From assembly GCA_902809985.1 (NCBI GenBank), contig CADDXC010000004.1, positions 1 through 55,287 on the forward strand: a stretch of 55,287 nucleotides of DNA. The letters run 5' to 3'. Numbering within the stretch: the first letter of the stretch is position 1; each line of letters opens with the position of its first letter. Shown piece after piece: positions 24,871 through 36,459 of this stretch. The DNA is from Clostridiaceae bacterium BL-3 (GTDB taxonomy: Bacteria > Bacillota > Clostridia > Clostridiales > Clostridiaceae). The position numbers and the translations under genes were made by a program. Below the pieces are notes generated by a model. The model made no database searches and was not told the DNA's origin. It worked only from the letters and a program-made list of their open reading frames with translations.

Positions 24871-25800
24871 TTGATAAAAATATTGGTAAATGATGGAATG
24901 GAAGAAGGAGCTCTCAATAAGCTTATAGCAAATGGATATGATGTTTTAGATAGACATTTTGGAGAAGAAGAATTAAAGCAAAGAATAAGAGAATTTGACA
25001 TAATGATAGTTAGATCGGCCACTAAAATCAGGAAACCGCTTATAGATGCGGCTAAAAATGGAAAGCTGAAACTCATAATAAGAGGGGGAGTTGGGGTAGA
25101 TAATATAGATGTGGATTATGCAGCTGAAAATGGAATAATGGTTAAAAATACACCTGATGCCAGCACTATTTCAGTAGCGGAGTTAACGTTGGCTCATTTG
25201 TTGGCAATTTCTAGATATGTGAATATTTCTAATGTGACTATGAGAAAAGGAAAATGGGAGAAAAAGAAATATAAGGGAGTGGAATTGTACGGCAAGACAT
25301 TAGGCCTTGTGGGTTTTGGGAGAATTGCAAAAGAAGTGGCAAAACGAGCTTATGCTATGGGAATGGATGTAATATATTATGATAAACTTGGCATGGCAAA
25401 AGGATATAACAATTATAAATTTTTTGAATTAGAAGAATTATTAAGGAAGGCGGACTATATATCAATTCATATTCCTTTTGATAAATCCCAGAGTGCGGTA
25501 ATAGGTAGAAAAGAGATTGAGATGATGAAGGATGGAGTTTATATAGTAAATTGTGCAAGGGGTGGTGTAATAGACGAAAAAGCTTTGGTTGATGGATTAA
25601 ATACTGGAAAAGTGTCAGCTGTAGGGATGGATGTATTTGAAAATGAACCTGAACCTTGTAGAGAACTTGTAAATAATCAAAGAGTATCAGTTACACCTCA
25701 TATAGGTGGCTCAACTTTTGAAGCTCAAAAAAGAATAGGTGAAGAAATAGTAACTATAATTGAAAAGTATTGTTTGAATAGAAATTTAGTCAATGCGTAG
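24871..25800 (+). CDS. serA: D-3-phosphoglycerate dehydrogenase, short form
   Basis: 309 aa. Substrate domain, then a Rossmann fold with GLVGFGRIAKEVAKRA (about 146-161), catalytic Arg in NCARGGVIDE, Glu in DVFENEP and His in TPHIGGST. No C-terminal ACT domain, so no classical serine feedback; regulation is left to the T-boxes. TTG start after GGGGG. Second gene of the serine operon. Confidence 0.94.
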   Translation: MIKILVNDGMEEGALNKLIANGYDVLDRHFGEEELKQRIREFDIMIVRSATKIRKPLIDAAKNGKLKLIIRGGVGVDNIDVDYAAENGIMVKNTPDASTISVAELTLAHLLAISRYVNISNVTMRKGKWEKKKYKGVELYGKTLGLVGFGRIAKEVAKRAYAMGMDVIYYDKLGMAKGYNNYKFFELEELLRKADYISIHIPFDKSQSAVIGRKEIEMMKDGVYIVNCARGGVIDEKALVDGLNTGKVSAVGMDVFENEPEPCRELVNNQRVSVTPHIGGSTFEAQKRIGEEIVTIIEKYCLNRNLVNA

Positions 25801-25812
25801 AGGAGGTATAGA

Positions 25813-27060
25813 ATGGCAATTTTAAGAGCTTTTAAGGCAATACGGCCAAGGAGGGATTTAGCTGACAAGGTAGCACAACTACCCTATGATGTAATGAGCA
25901 GTGAAGAAGCGAAAGAAATGGCTAAAGATAATATCTATTCTTTTCTCCATGTGGATAAAGCTGAAATAGATTTGGATGAAAATGTAGATCTATATGATAG
26001 AAAAGTTTATGAAAAGGCAAATGAAAATTTAAATAAAATGATAGACAATAATATATTAATACAGGACAAGAAAAACAACCTTTATATATATAGATTGACC
26101 ATGGATGGTAAAAGTCAAACAGGTATAGTAGGATGCACTTCTATAGATGATTATTTAAATAATAGGATAAAAAAGCATGAATATACTAGAAAAGACAAAG
26201 AACAGGATCGAATAAATCATGTAGATATCTGTGATGCCAATACAGGACCAATTTTTTTAACCTATAAGTATGATGATAAAATTAATGATATAGTGAATAT
26301 ATGGATGAAAAAAGAGGTGGTTTACGATTTTACTGCTGATGACGGAGTGAGACATGAGGTGTGGGTAATAGATGATGATAAAACAATAAAAAGCATCTGT
26401 AATTTATTTAAGAATGTAAACAGCTTATATATAGCAGATGGACACCATAGGGCAGCTTCTGCAGTAAAAGTAGGTATTAAAAGGAGAAGAGAAAATCCAA
26501 ATTATTCTGGAGATGAGGAGTTCAATTTTTTTCTATCAGTACTTTTTCCACATTCGGATTTAAGGATTATAGATTATAATAGAGTTGTTAGAGATTTGAA
26601 TGGTCTTTCTACTGAAGAATATTTATTTAAGGTTTCTAAAAAATTTGATGTAGAAGTGTATGAGGGAAAAGAGGCATATAGACCGTTTCGTAAGGGTACC
26701 TATGGTATGTACTTAGGCGGAAGATGGTATAAACTTGCTGTAAAAGAAGGGACATATAATTCAGATGATCCCGTTGATAAGTTGGATGTATCTATTCTTC
26801 AAGATAATCTATTGGCTCCTATTTTAGGAATAGATGATCCACGTACGAATGATAGAATCAGTTTTGTAGGCGGAATAAGGGGACTTGGAGAATTAGAGAA
26901 AATGGTAAGACAAAATGACATGGGAGTTGCTTTTTCCATGTATCCTACTACATTAGAAGAATTGATGAATATCGCAGATGCTGGGAAGGTAATGCCTCCT
27001 AAATCCACTTGGTTTGAGCCAAAATTGAGAAGTGGACTGTTTATTCATAAATTGAAATAG
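25813..27060 (+). CDS. DUF1015 protein of the serine operon, possible serine kinase
   Basis: 415 aa, soluble. Starts AILRAFKAIRPRRDLADKVA. The centre holds IADGHHRAASA, like the DGHxR motif of ParB/Srx-fold free serine kinases (SerK, SbnI). Also KHEYTRKDKEQDR and DDPRTNDRISFVGG late. The order serC-serA-DUF1015 recurs in Thermotoga and clostridia. From memory, not checked, a Thermotoga relative acts as a pyrophosphate-dependent serine kinase. Here it could form phosphoserine from serine or run in reverse in place of a missing SerB. Gap of 12 bases to serA with GAGGAGG. Confidence 0.85.
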   Translation: MAILRAFKAIRPRRDLADKVAQLPYDVMSSEEAKEMAKDNIYSFLHVDKAEIDLDENVDLYDRKVYEKANENLNKMIDNNILIQDKKNNLYIYRLTMDGKSQTGIVGCTSIDDYLNNRIKKHEYTRKDKEQDRINHVDICDANTGPIFLTYKYDDKINDIVNIWMKKEVVYDFTADDGVRHEVWVIDDDKTIKSICNLFKNVNSLYIADGHHRAASAVKVGIKRRRENPNYSGDEEFNFFLSVLFPHSDLRIIDYNRVVRDLNGLSTEEYLFKVSKKFDVEVYEGKEAYRPFRKGTYGMYLGGRWYKLAVKEGTYNSDDPVDKLDVSILQDNLLAPILGIDDPRTNDRISFVGGIRGLGELEKMVRQNDMGVAFSMYPTTLEELMNIADAGKVMPPKSTWFEPKLRSGLFIHKLK

Positions 27061-27229
27061 TAGCTTTATTTTGATAGAATTCTCGTAAAACTTACGGGGA
27101 TTTTATCATGTTATAAAAGATATCTTATGTAAAATTTTATGGTATAATATATTTAAAATTATACTTTAATTTAGATTTGCCAATAATCAGGTAATTGTAG
27201 GATCATAATGTACAATTGGGAGCGATGAA

Positions 27230-28171
27230 ATGCTGAAAGAACAATTTATATCCATTGATTTAGTCAAAGGTAGTGACAGTGAATATATAATAAGAGATAA
27301 TTTGGGTATTACTATAGGAAGAATATTTATAATTGAACTTTCTAAAATAAATAAATATAGTATGATTAGGATAAAATTTTATAAATGGGGAGAGAGCAGT
27401 TATAAATTGCTTAAAAATACTCTGGAAAATTTTATACAAATTCTTCTTCACAAAATTAAGCTGGGTAAAATAAATATAATAGCACATGAGGATATAAATA
27501 TATCAGCATTTACTGATTTAGGCTTTGAACTTGAGGGTATAATATCGAGAAGCATAAAAGCTGATTCTGGATATAAAAATGAAATATTATTTGGACTGGA
27601 TCTCGATAAAACTAAAAGTATGCATATAAATAGAGGATTACATATAAGAGGAAATAATATAATGTTATCCATATTAACACCGGAAAATGCAGTGGATGCA
27701 TTAAATTATTATGTAAAAAATCAAGTTTATCTAAGTGAATTTGAACCAGAACGAGAGAAAAGCTTTTATACATTGGAAGTGCAAAAGAGAAATTTAATTG
27801 AAAGCTATAAGCAATTTCTATGTGGCAAAAACGCTAATTTTGGCATATTCAAAAATAAGAGGTTTATAGGCAAGATACAGATATCAAATATAATAATAGG
27901 AGTATTGAAAAGTGCATTTATAGGATATTCTATAGATGAAGATGAACAAGGCAAAGGATACATGAAAGAAGCGTTGAAGTTAGTTTTGGATTATGCTTTT
28001 GATGAATTAGAGTTACATAGAGTTGAGGCATCTACTTTGGTAGATAATATAAAATCCCAAAGAGTATTAAAGAGTTGTGGATTTAAGGAGCTTGGATTAA
28101 ATAAAAAATATTTATTTGTAAATGGGAAATGGAAGGATCATATAACTTTTTATAAAATTAATTCTGTCTAA
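27230..28171 (+). CDS. Tandem-domain GNAT acetyltransferase
   Basis: 313 aa. N-terminal part (about 1-130) looks like a degenerate GNAT domain. The C-terminal part (about 135-313) is a RimJ/RimL-type acetyltransferase with the acetyl-CoA loop DEDEQGKGYMKEAL and the NIKSQRVLKSCGFKELG ending. N-acetylates a protein N terminus or small amine; substrate unknown. GGGAG before the ATG. Monocistronic. Confidence 0.85.
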   Translation: MLKEQFISIDLVKGSDSEYIIRDNLGITIGRIFIIELSKINKYSMIRIKFYKWGESSYKLLKNTLENFIQILLHKIKLGKINIIAHEDINISAFTDLGFELEGIISRSIKADSGYKNEILFGLDLDKTKSMHINRGLHIRGNNIMLSILTPENAVDALNYYVKNQVYLSEFEPEREKSFYTLEVQKRNLIESYKQFLCGKNANFGIFKNKRFIGKIQISNIIIGVLKSAFIGYSIDEDEQGKGYMKEALKLVLDYAFDELELHRVEASTLVDNIKSQRVLKSCGFKELGLNKKYLFVNGKWKDHITFYKINSV

Positions 28172-28303
28172 TTGAAATTATATGGAATCCGTACAAACGT
28201 AAATTTAGAATTTGTATAGGATCTTGAAAATATTATAAGAGCCATTATAAAAGATCTGCGTATTCAATAAGTCTTGACTTTAGAGTGATTTTATTCTAAT
28301 AAT

Positions 28304-28555
28304 ATGTATGCAGATGATCTGGTAGCTTCGGCAATAGCAGGAAAATATTCAGCACCACTGATATTAGTAGATGGTGATGATTCTGCTGTCATATCCAGCT
28401 CAATAGAATATATCAAGAATAATACTACTTTAAGAGTTTATTTTTACTTTGTGCCCCTTAATGATGACGAAAATTTAGAAATTAAAGAACCTAAAATAGA
28501 TGAATTTAAGCGTAATGGATTTACTGTTGTTGAATGGGGCGGTATTTGCCCTTAA
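28304..28555 (+). pseudogene. Remnant of a cell-wall-binding repeat (CWB2) protein
   Basis: 83 codons. YADDLVASAIAGKYSAPLILVDG resembles the conserved FADALAA...APILL core of clostridial CWB2 repeats. It is only part of one repeat, with no signal peptide and no ribosome site, so it is probably a fragment of a lost surface protein next to the rRNA operon. Confidence 0.55.
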
Positions 28556-28834
28556 TTGTAAATCAAAATAAAATATATTTTAAAAATAGGCGTATAATTA
28601 ACTTAGAAGATTTTAATACAAAAAGTAAAGTTATATATGAACATGACCGGGAGTATCTATATGTGAAAAAGTAAGGAGGCAGGCATAAAGGGAGAGAAAT
28701 AAAGAAATAAGCTTGAAATACGTAGGATATAATAAACTGCAAAGCAATAGACTGTGCTACAATAAAACACGTTGTCTGAAATTGCAGCAGAAAGCAGGGT
28801 ATATCAACTTATAAATAAAAATTTAAAAAAGTTG

Positions 28835-28863
28835 TTGACAAGGGTAAATACAGATGATATACT
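28835..28863 (+). promoter_or_regulatory. rRNA operon promoter
   Basis: TTGACA at 28835-28840, 17-base spacer, TATACT at 28858-28863, about 430 bases before 16S. The DNA from 28556 to 28834 shows no gene. The long leader after the promoter holds a processing arm and two hairpin repeats. Confidence 0.85.
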
Positions 28864-28898
28864 ATAAAAGCTGTCTTAAAGAAGAGCAGGCAGCTTGA

Positions 28899-28927
28899 GA
28901 TGATCCTTGAAAATTGAACAGAATAAA
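28899..28927 (+). other. 16S processing stalk, left arm
   Basis: 29 bases beginning GATGATCC and ending AACAGAATAAA, complementary with few mismatches and wobbles to 30865-30893 after 16S. Expected RNase III target freeing pre-16S. Confidence 0.75.
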
Positions 28928-29013
28928 TATAGGGAAACTTATATGAGAATAAACCAGCAATTCTTTTGAGCTGCGACAGCAGCAAAGAAAGTAATTTCGT
29001 AAGTAATATGCTT

Positions 29014-29269
29014 GAAATTGACAGTAACGAGTACAGCAAGGAAAAGGCCGAATGAGGAGCAGAGTTTACTTAGGTAAATGAGCACCGGAATGAAGCATTT
29101 GACGAAGCTGGACGAAGTTAATGGCAATTTCCAACAAAGGCAGTAAGTCTAAAATTGTTAGTGACGAGCAAGACAAGGAAAAATGCGAAGGAGGAACAGA
29201 GTTTACTTGAGTAAATGAGTACCGCAGTGAGTATTTTGACACAGTATTGCGAAGTTAATAACAATTTTC
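29014..29269 (+). repeat. Two ~120-bp hairpin repeats in the rrn leader
   Basis: Units at 29014-29132 and 29151-29269. Each starts (A)AAATTG-AGTAACGAG-like and ends GAAGTTAAT-GCAATTTTC-like, so its ends pair; inside is a conserved GAGTTTACTT..GTAAATGAG hairpin. Related units fill the later spacers. Confidence 0.8.
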
Positions 29270-29291
29270 AACAGAGTCAAAGACAACTTTT

Positions 29292-30802
<1,511 letters not shown>

Positions 30803-30864
30803 AGGGAGTCGAAAGGGAGCCTGAGAAAGGCTTTCTTAAAAGGTTTGTCTTATGTAAGTATCCG

Positions 30865-30893
30865 TTTATTCTGTTTGATTTTGAGGGATTATC
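30865..30893 (+). other. 16S processing stalk, right arm
   Basis: TTTATTCTGTTTGATTTTG continuing to GGGATTATC pairs with 28899-28927 around the whole 16S and the leader repeats. Confidence 0.75.
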
Positions 30894-30913
30894 CTCAAAA
30901 ATTTTATAATTTT

Positions 30914-30989
30914 GGGGGTATAGCTCAGCTGGGAGAGCATCTGCCTTGCACGCAGAGGGTCAAGAGTTCGAATCTCTTTATCTCCACCA
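30914..30989 (+). tRNA. tRNA-Ala (TGC), spacer copy
   Basis: Acceptor GGGGGTA/TATCTCC with G3-T70, anticodon loop CTTGCAC (TGC), CCA encoded; 76 nt. Identical to the copy at 35097-35172. In the 16S-23S spacer as usual. Confidence 0.98.
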
Positions 30990-30993
30990 TTGA

Positions 30994-31070
<77 letters not shown>

Positions 31071-31192
31071 TTAATCAATTGTAAAATGCCTAATTAACAT
31101 TTCACAATTGATAGTTAAATTTTATTTTAGTTTTACAGTGAGAACATCAATTGTGAATTGAGCACTGCGAATTGAAAGAAATTTGTTCTTTG

Positions 31193-31211
31193 AAAATTGC
31201 ACAGTAAATAT
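31193..31211 (+). other. 23S processing stalk, left arm
   Basis: AAAATTGCACAGTAAATAT is perfectly complementary over 19 bases to 34658-34676 beyond the 23S 3' end. Confidence 0.85.
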
Positions 31212-31215
31212 AATA

Positions 31216-31737
31216 GAGTTGGCAGTAACGAGTATGTTTATACGAAGTTAGTGGCAATTTTAAAGCTAAAATTGGCAGCAGCGAGTACAGCAAGGAAAAG
31301 GCCAAAGGAGGAGCGGAGTTTACTTAGTGTAAATGAGCACCGCAGTGAGGCATTTGACGCAGCTGTAGGAAGCTAATGGTAATTTTAGAGCTAAGGTTAG
31401 AAATAACCTTTGTAGTAAAGCAAGTTATAACTAAGATTGAAGTTAAAAAAACATTTAAGGTAAGATTTATAACTAAGTAATAGAAAATTGGCAGTAACGA
31501 GTATGGCAAGGAAAAAGCAGAAGGAAGGGCGGAGTTTACTTATGTAAATGAGCACTGGAGTGAAGCTTTTGACGCAGCCAGGGGAAGTTAATGGCGATTT
31601 TCCAATCAGAGTAATAGAAAATTGGCAGCAGCGAACAAGACAAGGAAAGACTCGATAGAGGAGCGGAGTTTACTTATGTAAATGAGCACCGGAAAGAGAG
31701 TTTTGACGAAATATTGTGAAGCTGATGGTAATTTTCG
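31216..31737 (+). repeat. Hairpin repeats in the 16S-23S spacer
   Basis: One internally deleted unit (31216-31261) and three full ~120-bp units (31268-31387, 31483-31603, 31617-31737) of the same family as in the leader. Each can fold by pairing its GAAAATTGGCAG start with its ATGGCAATTTTC-like end. They make up most of the 674-base spacer after the tRNAs and lie inside the 23S stalk. Confidence 0.8.
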
Positions 31738-31744
31738 AAGCAAA

Positions 31745-34640
<2,896 letters not shown>

Positions 34641-34657
34641 AAGAAGACATGGATGGG

Positions 34658-34676
34658 ATATTTACTGTGCAATTTT
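34658..34676 (+). other. 23S processing stalk, right arm
   Basis: ATATTTACTGTGCAATTTT, exact complement of 31193-31211. Confidence 0.85.
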
Positions 34677-34761
34677 GAGAGAACAGGGTTCTCTAAACTC
34701 ACTCAGCTGAAGCTGAGGAGTAGTGATTTATACCTTTGGTAATAATAAGGTAATATGTCAA

Positions 34762-34882
34762 GAAAATTGATAATAGCGAGCAGTTCAAGGAAAGACTCGA
34801 GTGAGGAGCAGAGCTTACTCATGTAAGTGAGCACCGCAGCGAAAGACTTGACGAAGGAATGCGAAGTTAGTAGTAATTTTCG
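34762..34882 (+). repeat. Hairpin repeat in the 23S-5S spacer
   Basis: Seventh unit of the rrn hairpin family (GAAAATTG start, TAGTAATTTTCG end, internal GCTTACTCATGTAAGTGAG). It lies outside the 23S stalk, just before 5S. Confidence 0.8.
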
Positions 34883-34891
34883 GTAAAAATA

Positions 34892-35009
34892 TCTGGTGGC
34901 AATAACGTGAAGGCAACACCCCTTACCATTTCGAACAGGAAGGTTAAGCTTCACAGTGCCCATGGTACTGCAGGGGAGGCCCTGTGGGAGAGCAGGTCGT
35001 CGCCAGGTA
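34892..35009 (+). rRNA. 5S ribosomal RNA
   Basis: About 118 nt. Helix I CTGGTGGC/GTCGCCAG, loop with CCTTACCATTTCGAACAGG and the standard AAGGTTAAGC motif. Confidence 0.97.
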
Positions 35010-35016
35010 AATATAT

Positions 35017-35093
35017 GGATCTTTAGCTCAGTTGGTTAGAGCAACCGGCTCATAACCGGTTGGTCCGGGGTTCGAGTCCCTGAAGGTCCACCA
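35017..35093 (+). tRNA. tRNA with CAT anticodon, Ile2-like (lysidine)
   Basis: Acceptor GGATCTT/AAGGTCC, anticodon stem ACCGG/CCGGT with loop CTCATAA, T arm, CCA; 77 nt. The body resembles Bacillus tRNA-Ile(CAU), whose C34 becomes lysidine and reads ATA, more than elongator tRNA-Met. ATA is very common in this window. Met assignment not excluded. Confidence 0.85.
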
Positions 35094-35096
35094 TAT

Positions 35097-35172
35097 GGGG
35101 GTATAGCTCAGCTGGGAGAGCATCTGCCTTGCACGCAGAGGGTCAAGAGTTCGAATCTCTTTATCTCCACCA
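35097..35172 (+). tRNA. tRNA-Ala (TGC), distal copy
   Basis: Base-for-base identical to 30914-30989; last gene of the rRNA operon. Confidence 0.98.
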
Positions 35173-35179
35173 TCTTAGT

Positions 35180-35217
35180 AAAAGGAATTACAAATTTGTA
35201 ATTCCTTTTGTTTTTTT
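35180..35217 (+). terminator. rRNA operon terminator
   Basis: Perfect 15-bp stem AAAAGGAATTACAAA/TTTGTAATTCCTTTT, then G and seven T residues. Confidence 0.93.
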
Positions 35218-35257
35218 ATAAATTAATTATTATAATAGAATTAAAGGTGATAAATAA

Positions 35258-35761
35258 ATGCTATTTTGTTATAGAATAAAACAATTTTATTGGGCACTCA
35301 CTGCTAAAATCAATAGAGATGATGATAGTTTTATAAAAAGTATCCTAAATATAAATGAATTAAAATTATTTAGTAAATTATCTATTCAGGAACAGAAACA
35401 TTCGGTAAAAGTAGCCTATGACGTACAAAGTATTTGTAATGATAAATTCGATAAGGTAAATATAAATTTGCTATTAAAAGCAGCACTTTTACATGATATC
35501 GGTAAAATATATAAGGAGTTGAATATATTGGATAAGTCTATTTTAGTATTAGGAGATAGATTTTCTAAAGGTAAATTAAAGAAATTTTCTAATAATACAA
35601 AAATAAAAGTATATTATGAGCATGCTAAATTGGGAAAAGAATTATTAGAGAAAATAGAAAATAATAGTAGGTTACTTTATTTAGTAGAAAATCATCATGA
35701 TGAAAAAATAAATGATGATTTAGAGCTTGATATACTTAGACATTGTGATAAAAATAATTAA
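35258..35761 (+). CDS. HD-domain phosphohydrolase-like protein
   Basis: 167 aa. HD motif LLHDIGKIYKE (about 76-86), earlier His in EQKHSVKVAYD (about 48), later YEHAKLGKELL and ENHHDEK supply further metal ligands. Expected divalent-metal phosphohydrolase of unknown substrate. Overall basic, soluble. Start ATG 35258 after AAGGTGA. Between the rRNA operon and niaR. Confidence 0.85.
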   Translation: MLFCYRIKQFYWALTAKINRDDDSFIKSILNINELKLFSKLSIQEQKHSVKVAYDVQSICNDKFDKVNINLLLKAALLHDIGKIYKELNILDKSILVLGDRFSKGKLKKFSNNTKIKVYYEHAKLGKELLEKIENNSRLLYLVENHHDEKINDDLELDILRHCDKNN

Positions 35762-35887
35762 AAGAATAATTTTAATTGTATTTTAAAAAGTTTCTTCTAT
35801 TCGTCTATAAAGTTATTCCAAATTTTATGATATAATAGTAATGTAAGTATAGTTGATTATTTCAAAAATATACTATGGGAGGTTAGT

Positions 35888-36403
35888 ATGAACTCAGCAG
35901 ATAGAAGAGTATGTATTAAAGAAATCCTTGAAAAAAGTAATATACCTCAAAAAGGTCATGTTTTAGCTGAAAAGTTAGGTGTTACTAGACAGGTAATAGT
36001 TAAAGATATAGCAATTTTAAGGGCTGAAGGCAAAAGTATAATAGCTACTCCAGATGGATATTTAATTCCAAAAGCAGAGAAGGAAATGGTTAGAAAAGTA
36101 ATTGCTGTTTCACATAAAACAAGCGAAATGGAAGATGAACTTAAAACTATAGTTAAATTTGGGGGAAAAGTAGAAGATGTTATAGTGGAACATCCTGTAT
36201 ATGGAGAGATAAAGGGAATGTTAATGATAAAAAATTTATATGATGTAGATAATTTTTTAGATAAAATAAATAAATATAAAGCTGAACCTTTATTAATATT
36301 AACAGGAGGTGTACATTTACATACTGTAATAGCTGATAATTATGATATATTGAAAAAGATAATAAATGAATTGAAGCTAAAAAAATATATAATTTCTGAT
36401 TAA
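35888..36403 (+). CDS. niaR: Niacin-responsive repressor NiaR
   Basis: 171 aa. N-terminal HTH_11 winged helix (EKLGVTRQVIVKDIAILRAE, about 26-45), then the 3H domain named for three histidines: AVSHKTSEMEDEL, VIVEHPVYGEI, GGVHLHTV. Binds nicotinic acid and represses NAD synthesis or niacin uptake in Bacillus and clostridia. None of its usual targets is nearby, so it acts in trans or on itself. GGGAGG site; TATAAT-like element about 35830. Confidence 0.92.
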   Translation: MNSADRRVCIKEILEKSNIPQKGHVLAEKLGVTRQVIVKDIAILRAEGKSIIATPDGYLIPKAEKEMVRKVIAVSHKTSEMEDELKTIVKFGGKVEDVIVEHPVYGEIKGMLMIKNLYDVDNFLDKINKYKAEPLLILTGGVHLHTVIADNYDILKKIINELKLKKYIISD

Positions 36404-36459
36404 GTTATACTTTCTTTAATAAGTATAATTGATGATTATTTATAAAGAGGTGATTAAAA

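Noticed and set aside
28981..29280. Possible CRISPR array in the rrn leader and spacers
   Set aside because: Repeats are about 120 bp, imperfect and separated by little or no unique spacer; no cas genes in the window.
35017..35093. Plain elongator tRNA-Met call
   Set aside because: Anticodon is CAT but the body resembles Ile2 (lysidine) tRNAs more; kept as Ile2-like with Met as an alternative.
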